From assembly GCA_023238725.1 (NCBI GenBank), contig CM041548.1, positions 19,551,752 through 19,615,751 on the forward strand: DNA of 64,000 bases. Direction: 5' to 3'. This document shows positions 11,601 through 24,205 of the stretch, one piece after another; positions within the stretch are counted from its first letter, which is position 1; every line of letters starts with the position of its first letter. The notes under the pieces were generated by a model that was not told where the DNA came from, made no database searches, and saw nothing but the letters and a program-made list of their open reading frames with translations. A program made the translations under genes and the position numbers. Source of the stretch: Scortum barcoo. Its lineage: Eukaryota; Chordata; Actinopteri; Centrarchiformes; Terapontidae.

Positions 11601-13048
11601 CGACTGATGAAACACCAAATTGATTTCTTTAGATATAATGTGTTAATACATTTGATGGTTCAACTTTTTACTTTTTTAGTTTAAAATGGTGTCAGATCAT
11701 TTAGCATACTGAGCTTTTACACGTTAGAATCATTATCCTTAAAGAAATGCTTAAATGTTGAGACTCAAAACAGAAAAAAACAGGAACTCATTTTTCACAC
11801 ATATCATGGCCGCCCTGCTTCATTGCTGCTCTGAGCAGTTTTTCTCATCACTGTTGGTCAGTGTCAAAGCAGTGGACAGCATATCACCAACTGCATCAGA
11901 TCAACAGGAAACCTGAGGCTTCACACTTACGTTCTTGTTCAGCAGAGAAACACTAATATCCAGAAACTCTTCTTGATGTTCACTTCCTTATTTTGTTCAT
12001 TCAGTTTTACACTAAACTAACAAAACCTTCACTCACTTCGCTTTTGACCAAAAGGATGATTTTTTTTAAATTCAAACAAAAAGACTGAAAAAAATTCAGA
12101 ATAAATTTGTTTTTTCAGCACATTCACAAGTTATTCATACTTTCCCTCATTCATGAAACATTCCCATCAGCTGATTGTGATTGTTTTACTTTGTTTTTCA
12201 TCTTTCAGCTGAAATGTTTCATTTTGCAATGTCCAACACTGCCATTGTGAACAGAGCACTTATAAATTAGATTTAAATCAACTCATTTATATATATCTTC
12301 CTGTTCATGTACATCATGGCTATAATCAGTGGTGAAAGAGGTATTCAAATCACTTTCTTAAATAAACGTAGTAATTCAACATCGCAGGAATACTCTGTTT
12401 TAAATTAAATTAGACAACTTTATTTTCTTATTTTAAGAAAACTATTGACATCTTACTTGAGTAAAAGTACAGTGTGAGCAAGTGTAATAAACAAAACACA
12501 CTTAAAGTACCAAAAGTAAAAGTATTATGCACTTGAATGTGCTTATTATGCAGATTGTCCCATCTCAGAATAATTTACTACTACTATAATGTACCATATT
12601 AAGAAAAATTGATGTAACGATTAAATTGACTAAATTATATCACTGGATTATAAATATTGATGGATTAATGTATTTAATATTGATGCTGGTAAAGGTGGAG
12701 GTCATTTTAATTACTTTATGTACTGCTTGGTAGTTTAAGTTATAATAATCCATCTTCATTTGTATTTGATTTCTATTTTTGTACTTGGTAGTTTAAGTTA
12801 TAATAATCCATCTGAATCATTTATTGTTTGATTTCTATTTTTGTATAAATAATTTGAATGTGCACAGGAACTGAAGCTGTCAGATAAATGTAATAAAGTA
12901 AAAAATATAACATTTCCCACTGAGATTCAGTGGAGTAGAAGGTTAAAGTAGCCTAAAAGAAAAATATTTGAGTAAAGTACAACACTGACATTTTGTGCAT
13001 TAGTACTTGAGTAAATGTACTCAGTTACACTCCTCTGCTGGTTATTAC
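11601..13048. other. First intron of lectin A, remainder
   Basis: AT-rich sequence with no gene. A 44-60 bp near-direct repeat around 12,725-12,850 (two copies of a TACTGCTTGG/TACTTGG unit) is collapsed to one copy in D near 31,170. The segment 11,785-11,900 recurs before both retroviral copies. Confidence 0.5.
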
Positions 13049-13076
13049 CTTCTGAGAAATCCTGTGAACGGCTCAT

Positions 13077-13929
13077 TATGTGAAGTTTTCCAGATCCTGA
13101 CTTCAGAATAAAAGCGCTTTCAGTCAACCAGGAAACTTTCTCTGGAACAAAAAGCACAAAACCAAAATGCTGAAAGAAGTTAAGTTTTAAATTTGTTCTT
13201 TAAATATTCATATTTTACAGTTATGACAAATAAAAACACCATGACAAAGTACCAGCTAACTAAACTGATATACAGAGCAACAAATGTAAAACTCACCATT
13301 GACTTTTTCTCCTGTTGTTTTTAGGCCTTTTCTTCACGACAGACCTTCAGCTTTTATCACCGAGTCACACTTTAATGTTTCACAGCTTTCTATGAAAAAA
13401 AAACCAAATAACTTCCTGTTTGACTCAAAGATGGCGAGGAAGCTTTTTTTTTATCTCAAAGAGTCCACTTCTCCAAAATCAGATTTTTGTTATGTTTGAA
13501 TTATTTCTCTTTGCTTTAATTTAGATAAAAACAAATCATTTATATTCTGTAAAACTGAAGCCACAGATGAGACGTTGTTCCATCTTTTATTCCGTTTGGG
13601 GACACAACAGTTTCTGACATTTCATATTCATACAGAAAGTTCATTTCTAGCTAACATATGTGTGGATGTGCTGCCCCCTTCTGGTCTTTTTTATGTTTGT
13701 GTTGAGGCTTCAGGTTCAGTGGGACACTTAAAGGTTCAGTTGTAAAACATTTTCAAACACTACTTTTAGTCATATTCACTCAAAACTGTCACCATGTCCT
13801 GATAGTAGAATATGAGACAGATCATCTGTGATAATAATCAGCCTCCTTCAGCCTCTAAAGCCATTTGTTAAAATCCACCGCGCCCGATATCGCCGGGTCA
13901 AAACAACCAATCAGAGCAGGAGGATTGTT
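13077..13929. other. 5' flank of lectin A
   Basis: Near-identical to 1741-2584. It contains the same noncoding exon-like stretch with a minus-strand donor near 13,300 and a CCAAT motif near 13,908 just upstream of the spliced plus-strand transcript. Confidence 0.5.
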
Positions 13930-15540
13930 AAACGCAGTTCGTGAACACGCTGCAGTGTCCCGGTTGGTGTAAGAGCTCTCGTGATGACGCTCAAACTCTT
14001 CCGGGTCACTGCAGGGTCACAAGCTTGTTTGTTTCCTCAACGAGGAGCAGCAGAGAGAAAAGTGAGCCTCCCTCCTCTGATAACTACTGCTGATACTTGA
14101 GAGAGAAGAAACAGAAGATGAGCAGAGAAGAAAAGAAGCTAAAGAAAAAGGATCTTGACCGAGCCGGAGATTAAACGAGAGGAAACACCGGAGCCTTTGA
14201 GAGGTGGAGAGAGCTGAAAGATTCACACTGATGGAGAGTTAGACACATTTCTGCTGGACAGGTAATTATCTCTGTTTGATTTACATTTGAATTCCTGTAA
14301 AAACTAACCACAAAATAATTTGTGTTACAGAAACAGTCCGCGGTGACGGTTAACTTTGTTTTAACTGAAAGTTGTTAAAATCTCTTTGTGAAGTGTCCAG
14401 ACAGTCATATCTGTTTGATGTTGGTCCTGATATTGATGTGTGTCTGTGCTCTCACAGCTAAATGTTCTCAGAAGTGGTTCACTGCTTAGTTAATATGATT
14501 CACAACATTTTATTAGTTTCTCTTAGCAAACAAACATCTGAACTCTGAAATACGTGTGTGTTTGTTCTTTTACTGAACAGATATTAAAAAAAACATTTAT
14601 TTCTGCTCGTTTGTTAATCATCAGTGTTCACATCAGTAATCTTGGCAGCTGATTTCACAAAGAGAAATATTAAAATAATTCACTGCTGCTGCTTCTTCAA
14701 ATGTGTGTAAACCTGCTGATGATAAAAACTGCCAGCTGACAAATGTTGGATCATCTTTGTTTAGTTTAGGTTTATTTATCATTTTAGAGCAGACTGATTA
14801 ATTATGTGCTGTTTGTTTTCTTGTAGATATCAGACAGGTTCTTTAGCTCCAACATCAACACATCCCAACCTGTCCAGAGTCGTTGGAGAGTCTCTCAGAT
14901 CGGTAAGAACATGATTGTGATCTAATTGTGATTTAACAGACTCGGCTGTATTCAGCGTGACTGACTTGTACTTGAATTGTGGATGAATGTTTGTCAAATG
15001 TTACTTTTATATGTTGGGAGATGTCAGAGCATCAGTAAGTGATAAAAACACACCCAGTATTTAGAAAGCTGAGTCATTTTTGTGTTTAAATCGTAGACAG
15101 GTGAATTTTTATTGAATCATGAGGCTAGCAAAGATTCACACCTCTGTTAAGTGGTTGAATCCAGGTCAGCGTTGTGTTGAACAGACAAGTTAATAGTGTT
15201 TATTTTTCTTCAATAACTTCATTTTTCTTACCCTGTGTTGCTTTTATTATTATTATATTCAGAGATTTTAATTTGGATTATTTTAAAACAAATGTGTGTC
15301 CCTCCAAGGCTGTCTTCATTCATAAATGAAACTGTCTGATCATACAGTATATTCATTTCTTTATTCTCTCCTCAGGTCTGACAGAGGCTTGTTATTGCAT
15401 TGCACTTTGAAGAATCAAGAATCCTGTTTTCATCACCAATCAGTTTATGTAGTTTATGTTGACCAAAATAATTTTCATTTTTAATCTACAGTAACTTACC
15501 TTTTCTGTCATTCCTATGCAAAATAAAGCTTCTTAATATT
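13930..15540 (+). ncRNA. Putative spliced long noncoding RNA, copy 2
   Basis: The same layout as copy 1: exon 1 to 14,261 (donor GTAATT), exon 2 14,827-14,902, exon 3 from 15,376, AATAAA at 15,522-15,527. All splice sites and the poly(A) signal are conserved, while the short ORFs of exon 1 are altered by 1-nt differences from copy 1. This favours a noncoding transcript. No RNA evidence is available here. Confidence 0.45.
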
Positions 15541-15963
15541 TCTGGAAGTGTTATTAAAAAATCAATAAGTCATAAGACATTATTTTTGAGACATTCATGT
15601 CTAGTGTTGACCCTTTGGTTTGAACTTGTTCCAAATGAAGGTTATGGTGTTTAGAATTGGTCTCATTTGTGGAAAACAGGAACTCATTTTTCACACATAT
15701 CATGGCCGCCCTGCTTCACTGCTGCTCTGAGCAGTTTTTCTCATCACTGTTGGTCAGTGTCAAAGCAGTGGACCGCAACTGCATCAGATCAGAAAAAGCA
15801 CAAAACCAAAATGCTGAAAGAAGTTAAGTTTTAAATTTGTTCTTTAAATATTCATATTTTACCTGTGATACTATGTGACCTGAGTAAACTCTACATCTGT
15901 GAACTGAAGATTTCTCCAGGTTTGTTCTTGGGCTTCCAACTAAAGAATCAGGGCTAACAAATT

Positions 15964-15981
15964 TGGTGCCGTGACCCGGAC
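15964..15981 (+). other. Retroviral primer-binding site, copy 2
   Basis: Identical to the site in copy 1 and placed directly after the LTR end CTAACA. Confidence 0.7.
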
Positions 15982-16858
15982 TTGGCTGACTCTGAGACCG
16001 CGTCCAATTGAGGACCGCCGGAGTCGATTGGAAGAGACTCCTTTTCAGATAATTCCAGGTGCCTGAAACAAAAAGGTGCGCAGAAAACCTCTTTTCTACT
16101 GGAAATTTCTGCACATTGGGCAAACCAAAAGAAATTGTCTGAATAAAATTATTCTCTGATCGCTAAAAGCATAGTAATTTTCTTTTGGAGAATGATTAAT
16201 GATTGTTTGATTTTTACTGAAATGGTCACATGGAAAGTATAAAACACATCCCCTCACGTCTCATGTGAGGGAAAGTGAGTAAGTGTCCTAGTTTAGTTTG
16301 AATTGGCTGAAATAAAAGACATATTCTCTTCCAAATTATAAAAGGACATTTTTGATTCCAGGGGATGCCCTGATGCCGGGAAAAGTTTAGTAACTTTTAC
16401 CGATGCCGCAAAGAGGCGATGCCTCATTAGGTGAAGACTCCCGTTGGGCGGTTGAGTAGAATAATCCCAGTATAATTGTAAAGATAAAAATCTTTATGAG
16501 GACACAGGGATAAGTTTGTTATTTTTCATACAAATGTGGGGTGGTTTCCTACTTGATTGATATTTTTACTGTGCATGTGTCAGTGTATCGGACAGTACAG
16601 ATTGCTCGAGAATTCCTGCACTAACACAGATCTCAAGTAGTTGTGTACAGGGGGATGGGAATAGCATAAAAGGGGATATTTTAGTTAGGGTGTTGCAGAA
16701 ATTGGTGAATTAAAACAAGTGAATAGACTGGGAAAACCCTCAACGATCAAGCACACAGAGTAATAGACTCCGTGTAGAAGCTTCTTGATCGGGTCCTCAC
16801 TCTGGGCACTGTGCCATTCACCCACTCTGAATAACACGTGTAATAGTGTTTGTTTAAA

Positions 16859-17456
16859 ATGTCGCAGAAAATTGTGGATAAGTGGAAGGATTGCAAATCC
16901 GGCTCTTTGGGGTCGGTGTTAGCTGAAACACTAGTAAGATGGCAGAAGAAAGTTCCAAAAGATGAAGAAAAAAAAGGGATTAAAAAGGTTTGTAGATTGG
17001 ACGAGGGAAATGCAGGAAAAAGGGATGTTTGGAGGTTTTGAAAGCGCTCCACCGAAATTGAGCGATTTTAATACGTTCATGAGGCAAGCTACAGGAAGTC
17101 TAGAGCAGACCACAACAAAGCTACAGGAGGTAGGAAGAATGCAGAAAGGGAAAGCAGAAAAAGCAGTAAAAAAGGCAGAAAGGTTTTTAGCAGACTGCCA
17201 ATGTTTTCTGGGAGAAGTTAAATTCTCCATCCAATCACCGTCCTCTGTGCAAACAATACATCAAATGCCAGTTAGGACCTTGACTCCTCCAGAGACACAG
17301 CAACCTGAACAAAAAAATAAGACGGAGCCTGACCAAACTCCCACAGCTCTCCCTCCTCCCTACGCAGAGGCAGGTGCTATGATGGAGGTCCTCCAACACC
17401 TGACACACACACACAGCCTGACACACCACCTGTATTATTACAGTATGAAGATCTGA
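16859..17456 (+). pseudogene. gag remnant (copy 2)
   Basis: The same layout as copy 1, with the shared frame change at the eight-A run. From 16,962 the second frame is open for 164 codons through the PPPY motif, longer than in copy 1 because the one-base insertion near 5806 is absent here. No capsid or nucleocapsid homology remains. Confidence 0.65.
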
Positions 17457-17549
17457 GTGAGTACGTTAAACAACTGAACAACACTGTGATGAGCATCTCT
17501 CAACAGGTCACGGAAATACTCACCAACAAACAGGAACCACGACACATCT

Positions 17550-17725
17550 CCTGTTGAAGTGGGAAACTGGGTCCCAAGGAAAGTCAACAAGCTCAATTGG
17601 TCCTCCCCCAGGTGGAAGGGACCGTACAAAGTAGCAGAAGGCTACATCACATTGTGTGAAGGTATGGTTGTCTGATGACAGACTGAGCAACTGGATCCAT
17701 AAGACACACTGTGCAGTGACTCCAG
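17550..17725 (+). pseudogene. Integrase C-terminal domain remnant (copy 2)
   Basis: Homologous to 6202-6360 but with additional one-base indels (near 17,533 and 17,640), so the domain is split over frames. The WIHKTHC segment is still readable. Confidence 0.65.
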
Positions 17726-17785
17726 ACCCTACAGAGAGAACACTGACTGAGGTTCGGACTGACTTAGGAACCTCACTGACGGACA

Positions 17786-18653
17786 ATGACCACAACTCTG
17801 GAAATGACACCCTACCACAGACTGGAAAGACCTCAACTTGACGAAACCCTCCAAAAAGACTTCCACTATGGAGACTAGGTTATAGCACTCGAGCGGCTGT
17901 AACTGTATTGATTACATTAACACTGATCATCGTAATGCCAATTCTGTGGTGGGAGAGCCAAACCCCAAAAGCACAATCAATCCAAAGTAATGTCAATAAC
18001 TCAGTACAGGTTCCTCCCCACACCACTGCTCACCATCCTGACAACGGCATGTATACGTTACAGTTTAACGAGGATCATGATGGTGTGGAACAATTTCATG
18101 CCCACGAAGTAATGAATTGTAAATCATACAGTTGTAATGGGCAAAAACATATCTGCATAACAGACCTCGGTGGGCATGGAGGGGCAGACTAGTGCCCCTA
18201 CTGGGATTTTGTGCTATGTTTACCCAAGATTGCCGTGTGTTCATCCCTAATAACACAGCCCCAGATGGCTCCATATCTGGAGCCCTTACTAGCCTTAAAA
18301 CTTTGTCTGAAGAGTTGGCAGAACACTCGGGGATAGAGAATCTGTTAACTGATTGGCTAGACAGAGCCTTTCGCAAGTGGAAAACATTAATCATGTCTGT
18401 GTTTCTTTCACTAGTTGTAGCAGTGACTGTGTTAACCTTATGTGGATGTTGCTGCATACCATGCATCAGGCACCTCTGTCTAAAGTGTATTACTGCAGCC
18501 ATTAATGATAAATCCCCCACACCACCTCCTTACCAATTATCACAGCATGCAGGTGACACTATTCCACTGGTCTCCCTCTCTGAGCCCAGAGAAGATGAGA
18601 CTGAAGCTTACAAGGATGCTGATGACGACGAAGACCGCTGTTTGTACTCCTGA
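17786..18653 (+). pseudogene. env remnant with surface subunit deleted (copy 2)
   Basis: The leader and its hydrophobic stretch are kept, with a frame break near 17,838-17,860. A deletion then joins the early surface region to the transmembrane subunit at the disulfide motif. The motif here reads CAMFTQDCR, so the second Cys of the CC pair is lost. The membrane-spanning segment and tail (to 18,653) are open, including a PPPY motif in the tail. Because the fusion region and most of the surface subunit are gone, entry function is not expected. Confidence 0.75.
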
Positions 18654-18845
18654 ACCCCTGTAGATACACAGACTTTGCTAAGGTTACCACATACCCACAT
18701 ATAGCATTACATACACATAGTGGAATGAGACTCATAGTTTTCTCTTATGATTATTGTGCTAATTGTGGAAATGTTGTCAGTTGAGTTGGAGGTTACACGC
18801 TCCTAGGGAAGAGGTTCTGTCTCTAGCACCATGATTAATGCTATG

Positions 18846-19688
18846 AACCTGACAAAGAATGAATTCAGACTTTTTACAAGTTGAAATCATGATGTCGTTA
18901 TTTCTGCATCCTTTTGATCCATTTATTGCAAAGAAATCACAGCAAAATCTGTTTATTTCAGGATCATACTGCTGTAGTAAACCAGATTAATTCAGACGAT
19001 GTGCAACTTGCTGGATACAGTGAATATTTATTGATCTCAATATATCAATTATGATAATCATCAGAGATGAGTATTATTGTTGTCCTGAGTTTGAGACTAA
19101 AACCGCCTCAACAAACCTAAAGGTGAACATGCTGACAAATGAAGTCCTCTTTGGAGTAATGAGGCTGGTGATCAAATAAATGATTAAACAAGGATGTAAA
19201 TCATATTGATCATATTCTTTATTCAGATCTCCATCAGCTTCTACAAGGTGTTTGATCATCTTCCTTTGGTCCAAACAAAAACAATAATAAAAAATAGCAT
19301 CAACAAAACAGAATCAATAAAATAAGAAAAGGCAAAACCAGCTAAATGTCATAAAACACAAACAAAAACTAAATGTCCACAAATAAACAGCCACAAAAAG
19401 AAAATCAAAATCAAAAAGCTTCTGAAACAACAACAAAAATAACTTTCATGTGAGGCTCATCAATTTTAGTTTTAATCACTTTTTGAAAGAGCTGTACTGT
19501 ACATAAGATATAAGAACATTTTCCTGATTAGACTTACATACTTGTAAGTCTAATCAGGAAAATCAGTCTAATCAGTCTAATTCCTCCACCTTTTATTTGT
19601 TGTTTTTTATCTCTACATTCTCTGCATTTTAACGATCGCTGTATTAAAAAAATAACTTTGCTCCACATTTTGTATCCTGTAATGAACT
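18846..19688. other. 3' flank of lectin gene C
   Basis: Repeats 8431-9264, apart from the fold-back at 19,518. No gene is seen. Confidence 0.55.
19518..19563. repeat. Perfect fold-back, 21-bp arms, 4-base loop
   Basis: Arms 19,518-19,538 and 19,543-19,563 are perfect inverted repeats around TACT. The other lectin copies have only the left arm followed by ordinary sequence, so the right arm is a private replacement of about 30 bp. Confidence 0.85.
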
Positions 19689-22600
19689 TCAGACGCACTT
19701 TAGATATCCAGTTTCTGCTGATTTCTCACAAATTCTTCTGTGAGGGCGTTTGCAGGCTTTATCAAACCAACACTTCAGATCAGCAGTTTCTGATTTCTCT
19801 CCCATCCTCGCACAGTCCTCTCCATCAGGATCTTCCTTGGTCCAGTTATCCGGCTCATCTTTGTGCCAAAATGTCAAACTAAGAGAAAGAGAACAGAGAG
19901 AAGTGGCTGAGTAAAACTGTTCACTTTGATATTTGAAATGAACAAAAATAATCTGACAGCAGTCAAACCTCGTGTTCAGAGGTGAACCGTCGACCCACAA
20001 CCATGTTCCCTCTTTCTGTGAGTCCGTCAGTCCGATCCAGAACTTGTCTTCACCCTTGTTCATTTTCTCTCTCAGTTTCCCCGCCAGGAATTTCTGAACA
20101 GGAAAAGTTGATGAAAACATGAAACATCACTTTTCTGTGCTGAGAGATCAACTTAACTAAAGAGGAAACACAAAGAAGTGATCAAATTAAAGTCAGTGAG
20201 CTCCATGAACCTGCAGCAGTGTGTTATACCTGCTCCTCTGTGCTGTCGATCTTAACCAGATCTCCTCCTTCACGTCTGCATTCGTCTCTGCTCTCACTCC
20301 AGGTTAATTTATTGTTGGAGAAGTAATAGCACTTTCCTCCACGTTTCTCCCAGTTTATGTCACATTTTGGACACGGCTCATCTTTGAAGAGATCACAGCA
20401 AAGACTTCAGTCAGGTGAAACAAATCAGTGTTTGTATTTGTGTGATTTGGAGGCAGGAACGTTAAAGTTAAAGAGTTTGAGACATTCAGAAAGAAATATA
20501 CTTCAGATATTTTCTAATGCCAATTTAACTAAATCACTCCATCACTGCTTCTTTAATCTTCATCAGAGGATGCAAACATGGAAGAAAATCCATCACTCAC
20601 TTCTTTTTCCTTTTTGAGGATCGGAGCACGTTTGCTGCACCGTGTTGGATGATTTTACTCCGTCTTGTTTTTTTAAGAAAGCTGAAAAAAGGTTTCACAT
20701 AAAAGAGAACAAAACTTTCAGCAGGAACATAAAGAGAGATAATGATCGATCAATATCAGGGGTCATCTGTCAGGATTAAACTGAGTTAAACATGAAATAT
20801 TACACATTTTTAAGTGACCCTGCAGAAACTTGTGGACTTAAAAAGTTTTAGACTGTGTCACAGCCTGACTCACCTGTGAGATTTCTTTTCACAGCTTCAC
20901 ACTCGTCTCTCAGTGTCTGGAAACTTCTGTTGGTTTGCAGGTTTTCAAAAGCTGATTGGAAAACTAAAGTTAATTTTATACATTCAAACACTTCATTGAT
21001 AATTGATTCAGTGCTTGAAGACCTAAAAAAGGTTTCTAGAGTAATTCTCATCATTTCCATTTATGTCAAAAATCAAACTGCAGAGATGTGACAGACATTT
21101 TATACTTTATTCCAGAAATGTTGTCTTCAACCCTGTTGATTGAAAAAATAAAGTCTGTCGTATACAGTCAAACACTTTCTCTCATAATTGATTCAACTCT
21201 TGATTCCTGTCACCTTCATAATGAATTTAAACTTATGATGTTTGTTTACAGTGATTATATACTGATAATACTCTCTACTCATGATTGAAGTTTAACAAAC
21301 AGAACTTGAATCTCAAAGTCGTTTTGGTCTTTACTTCGTCTCAAGCTCTTATTTTTCTGTCAGTCAAAGAAAATGACATCACCTGATGAGACTCTAAATG
21401 ATTTGAACTCACAGATGATGCCGAGAGCGATGACGGCAGCTGCCAGCAGGACACTGAGGACGACCACGGCCACTCTCTCTGATGTGACCTTTGACCCTCC
21501 GTTTAACGCTGCTTGTTGCTGTGACCCTTCTGAGCAGCAGAAGAGACGGAGTGACCAAGTTGCAGCAAACTCTCCTCCAGTAAAATGTTTTCTTAAACAT
21601 TGTGTAAATCTCCTTTTTTCATTGTTTATGAGATGAGTAATTATTGAATGTATGGATGTGAGGAGGCGATGAACGTGGAGGAAGAAGCTGTTCATTTAGG
21701 CCATTCATGGAGGGATGTATTACCAGGATGTTCATTAATGTGTGCACCCTCCTGTATGTGCACAGACTGAACAGTTTGGTCTGCAGAAACCTGCAAATCT
21801 GAATTTTTAGGAACAGTTTTGGATTGTAATTTTTCAAACTGAAGTTTGAAACACCTCTTTCTCCCAGAAGCTAAAAGATCCAATCAGCCAAAATAATAAT
21901 CTCACAGGTTTTTATTCTAAATTAAATTCTGATGAACTGAATATTTGAACTTGTGTTACTGAAATATTCATGGTGGCCTTTATAGCTGTTGTAACACGTT
22001 CACAATTTTTGTTTATAACATTGTTATCGTAAAACACATTAACACACAGATTGTTATAGCTATTTATAAAGAATATCAGTCTCTGGACACCTGACTATTA
22101 AGATTTAATATCTGACACATATATCAGTACACACAGACACACACACACAAAGTATTTGAATGTTTAGTGAAGAAGAAGAAGATAGATAAAGATTAGCAGG
22201 AAACACTAGGCTTTGACACTTTCTGTAAAGGTGATAAGTTTTCGTATGGCTCTCTGTCAAGTTAACTTCCTTATTTTGTTTTTTTGCCTCTGAAATCTTC
22301 CTTACACCACAGTTTATGATAAATGAACACATTGCTGCGCATAGTTTCCTCTTTATTCTTGAGAAAGATAGAGAACCATTATTTTTATGATGAAGAATGG
22401 CCACACGTGTTCAGTTTACTTCAGTTTACTTCAGTTAACGCTCATGTCTGACCTGTAATATTTTCATTTTAAGAGTACAGATGTAGTTTTCGAACATTAA
22501 GTTATAAGTTTTATACTTTTTCCTTTAACTGCACCTCAAATTCTTCATTTATATCTGTGAACCCACCTTTATATTCCAGTTTTTAGATTTAAAAAGTCCT

Positions 22601-23342
22601 TTAAATGGCAGTTTAACCCTCTAAATATTCTCTTATTTGCTTAAAGTAAACATTACTATATATTTCTGATACAAACATTGCAGATAATTAACATTATAAG
22701 AAGATGCAATAATTCAAAGGATGGATACACTTTTATTATGGAAAAAATGATAAAATTAACTAATTATATTAAAATGAACATGGAATGGATTGAATGATGA
22801 TTGAATAAATACTTCTTTTTTCTGGAAAAAAAGTAAAACGTGCTGAGACTGGTGGCTGTTTGCTTTATGATCAGCACTGACTGGAGGTCACAGTTTACCG
22901 TCGTGTTTTATTTAACATAGTTTTTTACCCACCAAGCAGCTCCGAGGGTGGCTGATTCTTCGAGATCCTGACTTGAGAGTATGTGGGTTCATCTGAAGAG
23001 GAAGCTGTCCCTGCACCACAAAACACAGAAACCAAACTGCTGCTGAAAAAGCTGCAAATATGTGCTGTCTACTGAACAATTCATAAAACTAAACAGTCAT
23101 ATTTCACTCAAACTCTGACAAATGAATGAAAGATTTCATCAGGTTATTCAGAAATATTTCCAGGAAGGGTTGGAAGCATTCTTAGAGATGTAAGGTGGAA
23201 GTTTATGATACTAATTCATATATAGATATATATATTGATAGATAGATTGATTTATTAATAAAGTATCTTAAAACTCACCACTGGCATTTCCTTTCACTCT
23301 TGTAAACTTGACATCAGAGTACAACACCTCAGGTTCTGGCAT
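19689..23342 (-). CDS. C-type lectin-like receptor C, ITIM-bearing, intact (294 aa)
   Basis: Eight coding exons: 23279-23342, 22933-23010, 21413-21529, 20874-20951, 20601-20681, 20230-20381, 19969-20093, 19689-19878; total 885 nt, open throughout, all GT-AG. The protein is type II. Residues 1-66 are cytoplasmic with a canonical ITIM, VLYSDV (Tyr8), and a second tyrosine in PTYSQV (Tyr32). The membrane helix is about 67-86. A stalk with sequons NRS and NLT and two Cys follows, then a long-form lectin domain (about 143-284). It keeps WIGL and the core Cys. The sugar site reads EPD (240-242), and WND is replaced by WFD (269-271), so calcium-dependent sugar binding may be weakened. Exons 1-5 end in phase 1, as in vertebrate NK-type lectin receptors. 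Likely an inhibitory leukocyte receptor; the ligand is unknown. Confidence 0.85.
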
Positions 23343-24205
23343 TTTAGCGCTGTGGTCGTCAATGACCCGGAATACAGTTTCACAGTATGTTTAAAAAAGC
23401 CTTCCTGTCACACTCAATGATGGGAGGGCTTTATAAAATGTCTGTGTTTTCTCTGCATTGGCCATTTGAGTGGATGTTTCACTTCCCTCCAGTTCAGACG
23501 AAGTGATGTATACTCTCCAACAAGCTAGTTTAATTTGAGGGTTTCATAGAGGAAGTATTGAGTCTGTTTTAAGTTTCTCAAGGATTTGTACTGTTGGTGA
23601 GACATGACACTTTTGTTTTTTTATAAATAACAAATTACAGATATTCCACTTTTTGTCTTCCCGTTTTTAGTCAGTCAGTCAATACTTCATACTAAAATTA
23701 ATCTTAAAATTAAGTTTTGTTTTTAATAAACATGAATGATTTTCCCAATAACTTTTTGATATTTGCTTTCTGCTGTACTTAGTAGATGGAGTGTGCTCAG
23801 TAAGAAAACCTTATATATGGGGTGACTTCCTTGAGCTTGGGATATTAATGTATATATTAATGTGCATATTGTTGCATATGTGTATGTATGTATATATACA
23901 TATACTATTATAACTATTATTACTTACTATTATTATTCTTTTTACTATATTTACATTTAAAGCTGGAAGTCACCAATACCAATTTCGTCATGTGAAAACA
24001 TGATGACAAATGATTCTTGATTCTTGATATAGACATACATGAAGTTTTGATCAACAATAAGTAGTATAATAAAATCCTAAAACAAATATTTGTTCAATTT
24101 TTTTATTATCATATACATAATAATGTAATTAATTAATGAAATATACCATCAGCATATATTGATTTTAAAAATCATATCATCTCTCTCTCTATATATATAT
24201 ATGAG
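23343..24205. other. 5' flank of lectin C
   Basis: Matches 37,936-38,520 upstream of lectin E. It holds the ETS-IRF-like site, AT-rich microsatellite-like sequence at 23,850-23,950 and a CT/TA simple repeat at 24,180-24,205. No gene is seen. Confidence 0.55.
23476..23486 (-). promoter_or_regulatory. ETS-IRF composite-like element upstream of lectin C
   Basis: On the gene strand it reads GGAAGTGAAAC, fitting the ETS-IRF composite pattern GGAANNGAAA, about 134 bp upstream of the start codon. The same site is kept upstream of lectin E. Such sites bind PU.1/Spi-B with IRF4/IRF8 in leukocytes; binding here is inferred. Confidence 0.45.

Larger units (their letters stand above)
9265..13076 (-). 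pseudogene. C-type lectin-like receptor A, short-tail type, frameshifted
   Basis: Seven coding exons by homology to C and D: 13049-13076 (ATG), 10982-11107 (juxtamembrane and transmembrane), 10456-10533 and 10181-10262 (stalk), 9808-9959, 9547-9671 and 9265-9456 (lectin domain). All splice sites are consensus. The second stalk exon is 82 nt instead of 81, which leads to a TGA at the start of the lectin domain. The last exon is 192 nt instead of 190, destroying the C-terminal disulfide region. Because the stalk exons are phase 1 on both sides, skipping the 82-nt exon would restore the upstream frame, but the last exon would still be broken. The lectin domain carries EPD at the sugar-selectivity position and WFD in place of WND. 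Probably a pseudogene, or two assembly indels. Confidence 0.75.
15863..18845 (+). mobile_element. Endogenous retrovirus, copy 2, defective
   Basis: Near-identical to copy 1 with the same truncated 5' LTR edge, leader, gag and integrase fragments and the same downstream host junction, so it arose by duplication of the locus rather than by a new insertion. It differs by a loss of about 935 bp that removes most of the surface subunit and the start of the transmembrane subunit (junction near 18,210; copy 1 positions about 6862-7795). A short shared GTG at both ends suggests microhomology-mediated deletion. Confidence 0.85.

Noticed and set aside
16962..17456. Functional 164-codon host gene with PPPY
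   Set aside because: It lies between the primer-binding site and integrase remnant of a provirus and is part of broken gag.
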